From Lachnospiraceae bacterium (GTDB taxonomy: Bacteria; Bacillota; Clostridia; Lachnospirales; Lachnospiraceae), in NCBI GenBank assembly GCA_910575075.1, contig CAJTCY010000027.1:1-33344 (forward strand): a stretch of 33,344 bases of DNA, read 5' to 3'. The notes under the pieces were generated by a model. It had not been told where the DNA came from, did not search any database, and worked only from the letters and a program-made list of their open reading frames with translations. Below, in pieces: positions 6,320 to 15,000 of this stretch. Within the stretch, counting starts at the first letter, position 1; every line of letters begins with the position of its first letter. The position numbers were made by a program, and so were the translations under genes.

Positions 6320-6931
6320 ATGACAGATGAAGAATATTATACGTTTATTCAGCCTTATGAGGATGCTAAGGAAGTTCTGCTTGCCAGGCTTCATGTATTG
6401 AAGCATAATTTGTATGAAGGTTCGGCAGGACAGCCGATACATAATATACAGAGCCGGATAAAAAAGAAAAGGAGCATGGAGGAGAAACTGAGAAAAAAGG
6501 AAAAAGATCCCACAGTGATGAATGCCAAGGACTATCTGCAGGATATCGCAGGCGTGAGAGTTATCTGTTATTTTGTGGATGATATCTATAATTTGGTGGA
6601 TGCATTGAAACGGCAGACAGATCTGATTGTAGTGAGAGAGAGTGATTACATAAGAAAGCCCAAACCCAATGGATACCGAAGTTACCATGTGATTTTGGGG
6701 ATTCCTGTGTATTGCCTGGATGGGATGGAATATTTTCCAGTGGAAATTCAGTTCCGCACCATGTCCATGGATTTCTGGGCAAGTATGGAACATCGCATTT
6801 TATACAAAAAGCTAGAACGAAATGGCAGAGAGAAGGTTGCAGAAGAATTAAGAGAATATGCAGATATGCTGGTGGAAATTGAGAGCCGTTTTGAACTGCA
6901 CAGCGAGGGAAAGCTGGTTCAGAAACTATGA
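6320..6931 (+). CDS. relQ: Small alarmone synthetase (RelQ/YjbM type)
   Basis: This 203-residue protein transfers pyrophosphate from ATP to GDP/GTP to make (p)ppGpp and has no hydrolase domain. It has the basic G-loop region SRIKKKRSMEEKL (about 45-57), DIAGVRVIC (75-83), the KPNGYRSYH substrate-binding motif (115-123) and EIQFRTMSMDFWASMEH with catalytic E142. Length and motifs fit RelQ (about 210 residues). The ATG at 6320 has AGGAGG at 6302-6307, a slightly long spacing of 12; an in-frame extension back to 6137 would translate the hairpin repeats and is unlikely. Its stop overlaps the cbiB start (ATGA), coupling alarmone synthesis to the cobamide genes. Confidence 0.9.
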   Translation: MTDEEYYTFIQPYEDAKEVLLARLHVLKHNLYEGSAGQPIHNIQSRIKKKRSMEEKLRKKEKDPTVMNAKDYLQDIAGVRVICYFVDDIYNLVDALKRQTDLIVVRESDYIRKPKPNGYRSYHVILGIPVYCLDGMEYFPVEIQFRTMSMDFWASMEHRILYKKLERNGREKVAEELREYADMLVEIESRFELHSEGKLVQKL

Positions 6932-7926
6932 TGTTATCAATGTATTCCTGGCTGGCGCTTTTTTGGGGTATTTTGCTGGATGTATTTCTGGGTGATCCCC
7001 AGGGCTGGTATCATCCGGTGATGGCAATAGGCTGGCTGATCGGTCGTCTGGAAAGGTGTCTGCGGTCCGTATTTCCCAAGACAAAAGCGGGAGAGTGGTG
7101 GGCAGGTTTTTGTATGACAGTGCTGACAGCAGGAATTTCCACTCTTTTGCCGGCAGGTCTTCTTTTCCTATGTTACCGTATACATCCATTGGCAGGGATT
7201 TTATTGGAGGCGGTGATGTGCGGTACGCTGCTTGCCGGCAGGTCTTTAAGGACAGAGAGTATGAAAGTGGTAACAGCATTGGAGCAGGAAGGGCTGGCTG
7301 CTGGGAGAAAAGCCGTTTCCATGATTGTGGGAAGGGATACGGATAAGCTGGATGAGGCAGGAGTGATACGGGCGGCAGTGGAGACAGTTGCAGAGAATAC
7401 ATCAGATGGAGTGATCGCCCCGCTGCTGTTTATGGCATGTTTTGGCGGTGTGGGAGGATTTTTTTATAAGTCTGTCAACACCATGGATTCTATGGTAGGC
7501 TATAAAAATGATGCTTATCGATATTTTGGGACAGCGGCGGCAAAGCTGGATGATTTTGTGAATTTTATTCCTTCCAGACTCAGTGCAGTGATGATGATAA
7601 TTGTCAGCCGGTCTTGCAATATGGACAGCAAAAATGCGTGGAGGATTTTCCGCAGAGACAGGCGAAACCATGCCAGCCCCAATTCCGCTCAGACAGAGTC
7701 AGTCATGGCAGGCGCCCTGCGGATACGGCTTGCCGGGGATGCATGGTACTTTGGCAGAAAATATCAGAAGCCTTTTATTGGTGATGATATTCGCCCCGTG
7801 CAGCGGGAGGATATTGCCAGGAGCTGCCGGCTGATGTCTGCAGCCTCCTTCCTGACGGCGGCGCTGGCGCTGGCAGTGAAAGGAGCCATAATCGTATGGT
7901 GGAATCTCATAGTTAAAAAAATATGA
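6928..7926 (+). CDS. cbiB: Adenosylcobinamide-phosphate synthase CbiB
   Basis: This 332-residue membrane enzyme joins adenosylcobyric acid to (R)-1-amino-2-propanol phosphate made by CobD. Family motifs are clear: DVFLGDPxxxxHPVMAIG near the N-terminus, VGRDTDKLDEAGVIRAAVET, AENTSDGVIAPL, NTMDSMVGYK, DDFVNFIPSR and NHASPNSAQTES. There are several hydrophobic segments, including both ends. The ATG at 6928 overlaps the relQ TGA; no good ribosome site of its own is visible, so translation is probably coupled to relQ. Alternative starts at 6931 and 6940 exist. A Cys-rich gene follows 23 bases later. Confidence 0.95.
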   Translation: MMLSMYSWLALFWGILLDVFLGDPQGWYHPVMAIGWLIGRLERCLRSVFPKTKAGEWWAGFCMTVLTAGISTLLPAGLLFLCYRIHPLAGILLEAVMCGTLLAGRSLRTESMKVVTALEQEGLAAGRKAVSMIVGRDTDKLDEAGVIRAAVETVAENTSDGVIAPLLFMACFGGVGGFFYKSVNTMDSMVGYKNDAYRYFGTAAAKLDDFVNFIPSRLSAVMMIIVSRSCNMDSKNAWRIFRRDRRNHASPNSAQTESVMAGALRIRLAGDAWYFGRKYQKPFIGDDIRPVQREDIARSCRLMSAASFLTAALALAVKGAIIVWWNLIVKKI

Positions 7927-7949
7927 TAAGGAATCAAAGGAGACAGAAT

Positions 7950-8393
7950 ATGGCAGATATACATAAAGAAGGATTAAACGCCGAATTAATTGGAGATGAT
8001 TTAGAAAAGTGCTGCAGAGGTGAAGAGGGATGCGCCGCTTGTCAGGGCAGTGCATGCAATATCGGCTTTGCAAAACAATGTGTCAGGGATTATATAAGAG
8101 AACCTAAGAAGGAAGTTTCTGGAGGCGCCAGCCGTATTCCCACCACAGATTTCAAATTATTTGACGAGGTAGATCTGGAGGTGGGAATTGCGCATATTCT
8201 CAAGGAATGCAAGGATTGTAAGGGAGATCACACGGAAGACTGTATTATCAATGTAATCCGTAATTGTTATGAGGTGAGTCTGCTGGGAGACATACAGCCT
8301 TATGAGGGAAGTACGCTGCAGTATTTAATGTATCTGAAAGATAATTTTTCAAAAAAAGCGGAAGACATTGCGGGAATCTATACAAACCTCTAG
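7950..8393 (+). CDS. Cys-rich protein of the cobamide operon, unknown
   Basis: I do not recognise a named family. The protein has 147 residues and ten Cys in two clusters: C21, C22, C28, C31, C36 and C44, then C87, C90, C98 and C106. Each cluster has a CX2C pair, which suggests a bound metal or Fe-S cluster. There is no signal peptide or membrane helix, so it is cytosolic. The segment CRGEEGCAACQGSAC is the most striking block. The ATG at 7950 is chosen because AAAGGAG lies at 7936-7942; an earlier ATG at 7923 lacks a site. It sits between cbiB and cobD, so a role in corrinoid handling, cobalt or redox supply is possible but unproven. Confidence 0.75.
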   Translation: MADIHKEGLNAELIGDDLEKCCRGEEGCAACQGSACNIGFAKQCVRDYIREPKKEVSGGASRIPTTDFKLFDEVDLEVGIAHILKECKDCKGDHTEDCIINVIRNCYEVSLLGDIQPYEGSTLQYLMYLKDNFSKKAEDIAGIYTNL

Positions 8394-8460
8394 AACGGCT
8401 TTTTCATAGATTGTCTGTTGAGGAGCAATAGAAACATAGCAGTGAAATGAGAAAAATATT

Positions 8461-9531
8461 ATGTATCAACATGGTGGAGATGTATATCATTATCCCGGTT
8501 TTACAGATTTTTCGGCAAATATCAATCTGCTGGGGCCTCCTCTTTCAGTGCTGGAAGCAGTGAGGAATTCGGCTGAAGAAATCTGTCATTATCCCCAGTC
8601 AGGATGTGAGAATTTATGCCAGGCAATTGCAGATTTGGAGCAGGTTCCGTCTCGTCAGGTTATCTGCGGAAATGGTGCGGCAGAGGTGATTTTTGCTTTG
8701 GCTCTGGCGGTAAAGCCTAAAAAGGCGCTGCTTTTTATGCCTGCTTTTCAAGAATATGAGCGGGCGCTTAAAAGTGTGGATTGTGAGATTGTCTATCAAT
8801 ATCTGGAACAGAAAAATGGATTTCAATACCAGAAGGTTCCGGCAGAACTGGATGGAAGTATCGATATGGTATTTTTCTGCAATCCCAACAATCCTACCGG
8901 TTTGCTGGCAGAGGGAATCAAAATGCAGAAGCTGCTGAAAAAGTGTGAAGAGACAGGCGCGCTGCTGGTAGTTGATGAATGTTTTATGGATTTTGTGGAG
9001 TGGGAGGAACAGAAGAATGCCTCTGTGAAAGGCTGTCTGGGAAGTTCAGAACATTTGTTTTTAATAAAAGCTTTTACAAAGTCTTTCGCTATTCCAGGGC
9101 TTCGGCTGGGGTATGGATTGTCTGGAAATGCCGGATTGCTGGAACAGATGAAGGCAGTAACTCAGCCCTGGAATGTGTCTGTTCTGGCGCAGGAAGCAGG
9201 AATTGCTGCGGCGTCAGAAATAGATTTTCTGCAAAAAACCAGGAGAGAAGTGGACAGGGAAAAACAGTTTTTACTGCAGGAACTGGCAAACTTTACTGCC
9301 AAAAAAGAAGGTTTTTTTGTTAAAGTGTATGGCAGTGCGGCAAATTTTATTTTCTTCCAGAGTGTTCCAGGATTGAGCAGGGAGCTCCTGAAATATAAAA
9401 TTCTGCTTAGAGACTGCAGTAATTTTCCCGGGCTCTCTCAGGGCTGGTACCGGGCGGCAGTGCGGGCAAGAGAAGAGAACCGGCGTTTCATAGAGGCCTT
9501 AAAACAAATTAGTTTGGCACAGGTTAAGTAA
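8461..9531 (+). CDS. cobD: Threonine-phosphate decarboxylase CobD
   Basis: This 356-residue fold-type I PLP enzyme makes (R)-1-amino-2-propanol phosphate from L-threonine phosphate, the linker used by CbiB. It starts with HGGDVYHY and has FSANIN, the NPNNPTG motif (141-147), the PLP-binding Asp in VVDECFMDF (D172), the Schiff-base Lys K207 in AFTKSFAIPGLRLGYG, and a phosphate-binding R in the C-terminal part. The HGG start and the setting point to CobD rather than histidinol-phosphate aminotransferase. It starts 67 bases after the Cys-rich gene with only a weak ribosome site (ATGAG); no promoter was seen in the gap. Confidence 0.92.
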   Translation: MYQHGGDVYHYPGFTDFSANINLLGPPLSVLEAVRNSAEEICHYPQSGCENLCQAIADLEQVPSRQVICGNGAAEVIFALALAVKPKKALLFMPAFQEYERALKSVDCEIVYQYLEQKNGFQYQKVPAELDGSIDMVFFCNPNNPTGLLAEGIKMQKLLKKCEETGALLVVDECFMDFVEWEEQKNASVKGCLGSSEHLFLIKAFTKSFAIPGLRLGYGLSGNAGLLEQMKAVTQPWNVSVLAQEAGIAAASEIDFLQKTRREVDREKQFLLQELANFTAKKEGFFVKVYGSAANFIFFQSVPGLSRELLKYKILLRDCSNFPGLSQGWYRAAVRAREENRRFIEALKQISLAQVK

Positions 9532-9562
9532 TATATATACGTGAAAAGAGAAGGGGTTTATT

Positions 9563-10198
9563 ATGAAAATTGCAGTGATACAGGCAAGTTCTCAAAAAGA
9601 CAAAAATCCACTGCTGTATGAAACGGTACAATATGCTGTGCGTAAACAGGGATATGAAGTTGTAAATTTCGGGATTTTTCCAGAAGAGACAGAAACGTAC
9701 AGTTATGTCGAGATATCTTTGCAGATTTGTCTGCTGCTGGAAAGCGGCGCCGTGGATTTTGCAGTGACAGGATGTTCTTCCGGTCAGGGAATGATGCTCG
9801 CCTGCAACAGTCTGCCAGGAGTATTGTGCGGCTATATACCAAGTCCTGCAGACGCGTATTTATTTAGGCGCATTAATGATGGAAATGCTGTATCTTACCC
9901 GCTGGGCTTGAATTTTGGCTGGGCTGGTGAAATAAATTTAAAGAGTACCATGGAAGCTTTGTTACAGGAACCCTTTGGTTGTGGTTATCCAGAGGAAGAG
10001 GCGGCAAGAAAACAGAGAGATACGGCAATGTTAAAAAGGATTAACCGTGTTTGCAAGGGGACACTGGCAGAACTTGTGCCCAGGCTGAATCAGGAGTTCG
10101 TACGGGCAGCATGGAAAAGAGAGATTGTCTGTGAATATGTGGGAAAATATGGAACGAATCACGAACTGCTGGAAATTTTAAAGCAGTTGCGGGATTGA
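9563..10198 (+). CDS. RpiB/LacAB-like sugar-phosphate isomerase homologue
   Basis: This 211-residue protein is longer than RpiB (about 150). It aligns with the ribose-5-phosphate isomerase B fold: C71 in [14 protein letters not shown] corresponds to the catalytic Cys region (GTGxGMSIAANK), and [14 protein letters not shown] matches the HNDANVL block. The N-terminal DHAG motif of true RpiB is replaced by QASSQKDKN, and there is a 60-residue C-terminal extension with an NHELLEIL end. It sits between cobD and cbiP with AAGGGG before its ATG. An altered substrate is likely; a ribose-phosphate step linked to cobamide nucleotide assembly is one idea, not shown by the sequence. Confidence 0.8.
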   Translation: MKIAVIQASSQKDKNPLLYETVQYAVRKQGYEVVNFGIFPEETETYSYVEISLQICLLLESGAVDFAVTGCSSGQGMMLACNSLPGVLCGYIPSPADAYLFRRINDGNAVSYPLGLNFGWAGEINLKSTMEALLQEPFGCGYPEEEAARKQRDTAMLKRINRVCKGTLAELVPRLNQEFVRAAWKREIVCEYVGKYGTNHELLEILKQLRD

Positions 10199-10211
10199 GA
10201 AAAGGAGACAT

Positions 10212-11744
10212 ATGAAAACGCAGGCGAAGGTAATTATGATACAGGGCACCATGTCCAATGCGGGTAAAAGTCTGATTACGGCGGGACTTTGCCGGATTTT
10301 TAAGCAGGATGGTTACCGGGTGGCGCCTTTTAAATCTCAGAATATGGCGCTGAATTCCTTTATCACCAATGAAGGGCTGGAAATGGGCCGTGCCCAGGCC
10401 GTACAGGCAGAGGCGGCAGGTGTGGAGCCTTCTGTTTTGATGAACCCGATCCTGTTAAAACCTGCCAATGATACTGGTTCCCAGGTGATTGTCAATGGTG
10501 AGGTACAAGGCATGATGAGCGCCAGAGAATACTTTTCCTATAAAAAGAAACTGATTCCGGATATTTTAAAGGCGTATCATCAACTGGCGCAGACATATGA
10601 TATCATTGTCATTGAGGGGGCAGGTTCTCCGGCAGAAATAAATCTGAAAGAGGATGATATTGTAAACATGGGTCTTGCTCAGCTGGTAGACGCACCGGTA
10701 ATGCTGGTGGGAGACATCGACAGAGGCGGAGTTTTTGCTCAGCTTGCAGGGACAGCCTTGCTGCTGGAGGCAGAGGAAAAAGCAAGAATACGGGGAATGA
10801 TAATCAATAAGTTCCGGGGCGACCGCAGCATTCTTTTGCCAGGTGTGGAAATGATTGAGAAGATGACAGGGATACCTGTGGTGGGAATTGTGCCTTATAT
10901 GAAGGTGGATATGGAAGAGGAGGACAGTTTGACCCAGCGGTTTACAGCCAAGCATAAAGAAGGAGTATTGGATATCGCTGTGATCCGTCTGCCCAGGATT
11001 TCCAATTTTACAGATTTTGCTGTGCTGGAAGGAAACAGACAGGTAAATCTGCGTTATGTGGATAGTCTCCGGCAATTGGGAGAGCCGGATATGATTCTGC
11101 TCCCCGGAACGAAAAATACTTTGGCAGATTTGAAATGGCTGCGGCAAAATGGGCTGGAAACGGCCATCTGCCGGGCGAAGGAGAAAGGCTGTGTTATTTT
11201 TGGAATCTGCGGGGGCTATCAGATGCTGGGGCAGAGAGTGTCTGATCCAAAGCAGGTGGAGGAAGGGGGCAGTTTAAGGGGAATGGGACTGCTCCCAGTA
11301 AATACTGTTTTGACCAGAGAAAAGACCAGAACCCAGGTGCAGGGGCGTTTTTCAAATCTTTCCGGTATCCTGAAAAATTTGTCGGGCATGGAACTGGCCG
11401 GTTATGAAATCCATATGGGTAAGACAGAAATTCTTCAGGAAAAAGAAATATCTGCCATGGCGGATATTACTGTGCAAACACGGGACCAGACGCTGAAAAT
11501 GGACGGCTGCTGTCAGAACAATGTGTATGGCACGTATATCCATGGGATTTTTGATGAAGCTGGCGTTGTGAATGCTCTGCTTGCAGCTCTTGCAGAGCAA
11601 AAAGGAATTGTCCTGGAAGATATAGAGGAGATGAGTTGGCGGGAGTATAAAGAGACACAGTATGATTTGCTGGCAGATACTTTGCGTAAACATCTTGATA
11701 TGGAAGCAGTTTATGCGATGATAAAGGAAGGCGTTCAGGAATGA
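10212..11744 (+). CDS. cbiP: Cobyric acid synthase CbiP/CobQ
   Basis: This 510-residue ATP- and glutamine-dependent enzyme amidates adenosylcobyrinic acid a,c-diamide at positions b, d, e and g. The N-terminal dethiobiotin-synthetase-like domain has the P-loop [11 protein letters not shown] (about 10-20), [12 protein letters not shown] and a [10 protein letters not shown] block. The C-terminal glutaminase domain has nucleophile C333 in [11 protein letters not shown] and H444 in YIHGIFD. Length is as expected. AAAGGAG lies seven bases before the ATG, and the stop overlaps the cbiC start (ATGA). Confidence 0.97.
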   Translation: MKTQAKVIMIQGTMSNAGKSLITAGLCRIFKQDGYRVAPFKSQNMALNSFITNEGLEMGRAQAVQAEAAGVEPSVLMNPILLKPANDTGSQVIVNGEVQGMMSAREYFSYKKKLIPDILKAYHQLAQTYDIIVIEGAGSPAEINLKEDDIVNMGLAQLVDAPVMLVGDIDRGGVFAQLAGTALLLEAEEKARIRGMIINKFRGDRSILLPGVEMIEKMTGIPVVGIVPYMKVDMEEEDSLTQRFTAKHKEGVLDIAVIRLPRISNFTDFAVLEGNRQVNLRYVDSLRQLGEPDMILLPGTKNTLADLKWLRQNGLETAICRAKEKGCVIFGICGGYQMLGQRVSDPKQVEEGGSLRGMGLLPVNTVLTREKTRTQVQGRFSNLSGILKNLSGMELAGYEIHMGKTEILQEKEISAMADITVQTRDQTLKMDGCCQNNVYGTYIHGIFDEAGVVNALLAALAEQKGIVLEDIEEMSWREYKETQYDLLADTLRKHLDMEAVYAMIKEGVQE

Positions 11745-12370
11745 AAACAGAGTTTGAACAGATTACGCCCCAGGAAATTGAGGCGCGCAGTTTTGAGATT
11801 ATCTCCGCTGAACTGGGAGAATTGGAGTTGGAGGAAACGTATGCGCTTGTGCTGAAACGGGTGATTCATACGACGGCAGATTTTGATTATGCCAGGAATC
11901 TGGTTTTTTCCCAGTATGCAGTGGAACATGCCATGGAAGCTTTGCGCAAGAGAGCCTGCATTGTGACAGACACTCAGATGGCGATGGCTGGAATTAACAA
12001 AAAGGCATTGAAAAAACTGGAGATAGAGGTTTATAATTTTATGAGTGACGCAGATGTGGCGGAGGCGGCAAAGCGCAACCAGACGACCCGGGCGGCGGCA
12101 TGTATGGATAAGGCGGCAGCAATGGAGAGGCCGATGATTCTGGCAGTGGGAAATGCGCCGACAGCGTTGATCCGTATTTATGAGCTGGTGCAGCAGGGAA
12201 AGCTTCGGCCAGAACTAATTATCGGTGTCCCTGTGGGCTTTGTCAACGTGGTTCCGGCGAAGGAGCAGATTCTGACGCTCCCTGTGCCTTATATCGTCGC
12301 CAGGGGACGCAAGGGTGGCAGCAATGTAGCGGCAGCTATCGTGAATGCTCTATTGTATCTCATGATATAG
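11741..12370 (+). CDS. cbiC: Precorrin-8X methylmutase CbiC
   Basis: This 209-residue enzyme moves the C-11 methyl group to C-12, converting cobalt-precorrin-8 to cobyrinic acid. The catalytic His is H43 in [12 protein letters not shown]; a conserved [17 protein letters not shown] block and [18 protein letters not shown] follow, then [16 protein letters not shown]. Its ATG overlaps the cbiP stop. This is the only ring-forming cbi gene in the window, so the rest of the corrin pathway must be elsewhere. The hemA start is 52 bases downstream. Confidence 0.96.
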   Translation: MKTEFEQITPQEIEARSFEIISAELGELELEETYALVLKRVIHTTADFDYARNLVFSQYAVEHAMEALRKRACIVTDTQMAMAGINKKALKKLEIEVYNFMSDADVAEAAKRNQTTRAAACMDKAAAMERPMILAVGNAPTALIRIYELVQQGKLRPELIIGVPVGFVNVVPAKEQILTLPVPYIVARGRKGGSNVAAAIVNALLYLMI

Positions 12371-12421
12371 ATAAATTTTTCAATTACTCTTTTTATAGCA
12401 GGATAAAGAATTGAGGATATT

Positions 12422-13657
12422 ATGAATTTAAAAATGACTGGAATTGATTTTACCAGAGCGGGCATAGATATCAGACAATGTTTTTCATTTACCAGAAATG
12501 CTATGGCTCTTGCAATGGCTCAGATCAGACAGAGACCAGAAATTTGCGGATGTGTATTGCTTTCAACTTGTAACCGTATGGAGCTTTGGCTCAGCCTTGC
12601 AAAAGGGGCAGAGATTGCGCTTCCAGAGTTTTTGTGCAGTTTAAAGGGGCTTTCTCTGGCAGAGTATGGAGCTTATCTGAACGTGCGGGAAAACATGGAG
12701 GCGGTGGAGCATTTGTTTTATTTGAGTGCGGGCATGAAGTCTCAGATTGTAGGGGAAGATCAGATTTTAACCCAGGTAAAAGAAGCTCTTGCATTTGCCA
12801 GGGAGCAGGAGAGCACAGACCGTTTGCTGGAGGTTCTGTTTCGCATGGCGGTGACGGCGGGAAAACAGGTGAAAACCAGAGTGGTGATGGACAAGGCGAA
12901 TTATTCTGCTGCGCATCATGCCCTGCAGTTTTTAAAAGAGCAGGGAAATCATTTATTGGGAAAAACCTGTCTTGTAATTGGAAACGGAGAAATGGGAAGA
13001 TTGACAGCACAGGCATTGATGGAAGAGGGGGCGGATGTGACGGTTACAGTCCGCCAGTTCCGGAGCGGTATGGTGAAGATCCCCAAAGGAGTTAAAAGGA
13101 TGGATTATGGAGAGCGTTACCGTTATATTCCAAAGTGTGATTTCATTGTTTCGGCCACGGCGAGCCCAAATCTGACCATTACCAGAGAGGGACTGGATGC
13201 CTGCCTGGGAAGTGCATCTGTCAGAAATCAGATTTACCTTGATCTTGCAGTGCCCAGAGATATGGAACCTGCCATTGCACAGCGGCAAGGCGTGGTATAT
13301 TATGATATGGACAGCCTGCCTCTTGAGGTACAGTCAGAAGAGATGCGCAGCCAGTACCAGCAGGCAGAAACGATCCTTGCCGGTGAAATCCAAAAATTTA
13401 TGGATTGGCAGGAGTGCCGGGATCTGGTGCCCAGAATCCAGCAGATTGGCGCAGGTGCAGCAAGGGAACTGGTCTGGAGAATGGAAAAAACATTTCAGAA
13501 TTTGGATATATCAGAGACAGATAAAGAGGGGCTGAGAACGCAGTTGGAACATACGGCCGGAAAAGTGGTGGACAAATTATTGTTTGAACTGCGGGATCAG
13601 GCAGAGCAGGAGACGTTGCAGAAAACGGTAGAAATTATGGAACATGTTTATGGATAA
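12422..13657 (+). CDS. hemA: Glutamyl-tRNA reductase HemA
   Basis: This 411-residue enzyme performs the first committed step of tetrapyrrole synthesis in the C5 pathway, reducing glutamyl-tRNA to glutamate-1-semialdehyde. The catalytic Cys is C50 in LLSTCNRMELW; the SAGMKSQIVGEDQIL motif and a Rossmann domain (VIGNGEMGRLTAQAL) follow, then a helical dimerization tail. A GAGGA ribosome site stands before the ATG. The last codons fall within the 11-bp direct repeat that flanks the mobile element, and the stop codon itself survives the insertion. Confidence 0.96.
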   Translation: MNLKMTGIDFTRAGIDIRQCFSFTRNAMALAMAQIRQRPEICGCVLLSTCNRMELWLSLAKGAEIALPEFLCSLKGLSLAEYGAYLNVRENMEAVEHLFYLSAGMKSQIVGEDQILTQVKEALAFAREQESTDRLLEVLFRMAVTAGKQVKTRVVMDKANYSAAHHALQFLKEQGNHLLGKTCLVIGNGEMGRLTAQALMEEGADVTVTVRQFRSGMVKIPKGVKRMDYGERYRYIPKCDFIVSATASPNLTITREGLDACLGSASVRNQIYLDLAVPRDMEPAIAQRQGVVYYDMDSLPLEVQSEEMRSQYQQAETILAGEIQKFMDWQECRDLVPRIQQIGAGAARELVWRMEKTFQNLDISETDKEGLRTQLEHTAGKVVDKLLFELRDQAEQETLQKTVEIMEHVYG

Positions 13658-14003
13658 GTAGGTAATTGTGAAACTCAATAGTTTTGACAATTTCATATAC
13701 AATTCTAAAAAATTAAGCAGAAATATTTTATCGTACGAAACGCTAAAAAATGCATTCTAGCACCATGGAAACGTACTCCAGAGCATCCCTCTATGTCAAA
13801 AAACTGACATTACTAAGGAAAAAACACAAAAATCATGGAAGCCTTTGCCGAACATGATTTTCGTATTAAGTGGTTCGTTGTAATGCTTGGTGCGCCCTGC
13901 ATTTTGTGCGTTTCGTATGAATAAAATATTTTAGTATAATTGTATAAATTGTATATGAAATTTCAATAATTTGATAGTTTCGCAATTGCCTATTATGGAT
14001 AAG
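13648..14003. mobile_element. MITE-like insertion with 11-bp target duplication
   Basis: The element is 13659-13992 (334 bases), flanked by identical TTATGGATAAG at 13648-13658 and 13993-14003. Its ends are TAGGTAATTGTGAAACT and the inverse of TAGGCAATTGCGAAACT (15/17). The inverted arms run on for about 95 bases each (13659-13754 and 13898-13992) with shared blocks AATTTCATATACAATT, AAATATTTTAT and TACGAAACGC; the interior has two more dyads, ATGTCA/TGACAT and AAAATCATG/CATGATTTT. It carries no transposase gene and is AT-rich. Removing the element plus one repeat restores a 22-base gap between hemA and the NUDIX gene. An 11-bp duplication is typical of IS4-family transposases, which might mobilise it in trans (inference). 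Confidence 0.88.
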
Positions 14004-14024
14004 AGAAGAAAGGAAGTTAGATTT

Positions 14025-14534
14025 ATGGAGATGTGGGATATCTATGACAGTAACAAGCAGCGGACAGGACGCACTATGAAACGAAATGACTGGTGCCTGC
14101 AGGACGGAGAGTATCATCTTACGGTGCTGGGGGTAATTATGCGCCCAGACAAAAAATTCCTGATTACGAAGCGGGTCATGACAAAAGCGTGGGCGCCTGG
14201 ATGGTGGGAAGTTTCTGGCGGAGCAGTCATGGCGGGGGAAGAATCCAGGGAGGCAGTCAATCGCGAAGTGAGAGAGGAAACTGGGCTGGATGTTTCAGGC
14301 TGTGACGAAGGATATCTCTTTACATATCATCGGGAAAATCCGGGCGAAGGAGATAACTATTTTGTAGATGTCTACCGGTTTGTGCTGGATTTTGAAGAGA
14401 GCGACCTTTGTCTGCAGGAGGAAGAGACAGCGGGGTATATGCTGGCAGAAAAGCACCAGATAGAAGAATTGGCAGCTCAGGGGATTTTTCTGCATTATGA
14501 CAGCATCAGACAGGCATTTGAGGTGGCAGAATGA
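14025..14534 (+). CDS. NUDIX hydrolase
   Basis: This 169-residue protein carries the complete NUDIX box GX5EX7REUXEEXGU in GGAVMAGEESREAVNREVREETGL, read in two blocks (GGAVMAGEE and REVREETGL), which binds Mg and cleaves nucleoside-diphosphate-linked compounds. The N-terminal MWDIYDSNKQRTGRTM resembles isopentenyl-diphosphate isomerase-like NUDIX proteins of Firmicutes. The ATG at 14025 has AAAGGAAG upstream; the frame extends to 13971 but that part is inside the mobile element. Its stop overlaps the next gene (ATGA). The substrate is unknown; its presence in a tetrapyrrole operon may be incidental or housecleaning. Confidence 0.9.
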   Translation: MEMWDIYDSNKQRTGRTMKRNDWCLQDGEYHLTVLGVIMRPDKKFLITKRVMTKAWAPGWWEVSGGAVMAGEESREAVNREVREETGLDVSGCDEGYLFTYHRENPGEGDNYFVDVYRFVLDFEESDLCLQEEETAGYMLAEKHQIEELAAQGIFLHYDSIRQAFEVAE

Positions 14535-14998
14535 AAGAGTATTTTCCGTTTTTTGTGAATATAAATCATAAGAAAGTAAGAGTGTTTGGAGGGGGGAAGA
14601 TTGCTGCCCGCCGGGTAAAAGTACTGCTGGAATACGGCGCAGATGTGCATGTGGTGGCGCCGGAAATTACAGAAGAACTAAAGGAACTGGCAGCACAGCA
14701 GAAACAGCTGACACTGAGCTTTCGCCGATACCGGCCAAGTGAACTGACGGATGAAGATTTTGTTTTGGCAGCTACGGATGATGAAGAGGTAAATACTGTT
14801 ATTTTTCGTGAGTGCCGCCATAAAGAAATTTTTGTGAACACAGCTTCTGATAAGGAAAAGTGTGATTTTTATTTTCCAGGCATTGTTCAGCTGGGAGAGG
14901 TTACTGTGGGGGTGACGGCAGGAGGCAGCAATCACCGAAAAGCTGCACAAGTGACAGAGAGAATCAGAGAGCTGCTGTCAGAAGGGGAAGGAGCATAG
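14531..14998 (+). CDS. Precorrin-2 dehydrogenase / sirohydrochlorin chelatase family
   Basis: This 155-residue protein is related to Met8 and the N-terminal part of CysG. It oxidises precorrin-2 to sirohydrochlorin with NAD, leading to siroheme and cobalamin. The start MKEYFPFFVNI is followed by the Rossmann motif VFGGGKIAARRVKVLLEYGADVHVVAPE (two blocks), an ATDDEEVN segment, and FVNTASDKEKCDFYFPG. The chelatase-dimerization tail is short, so it is probably the dehydrogenase only. It starts within the NUDIX stop and ends two bases before the hemC GTG. Confidence 0.9.
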   Translation: MKEYFPFFVNINHKKVRVFGGGKIAARRVKVLLEYGADVHVVAPEITEELKELAAQQKQLTLSFRRYRPSELTDEDFVLAATDDEEVNTVIFRECRHKEIFVNTASDKEKCDFYFPGIVQLGEVTVGVTAGGSNHRKAAQVTERIRELLSEGEGA

Positions 14999-15000
14999 CA

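Noticed and set aside
6258-6323. 21-codon ORF whose TGA overlaps the relQ ATG
   Set aside because: The overlap suggests coupling, but the only purine-rich sequence is one base from its ATG, so initiation is doubtful.
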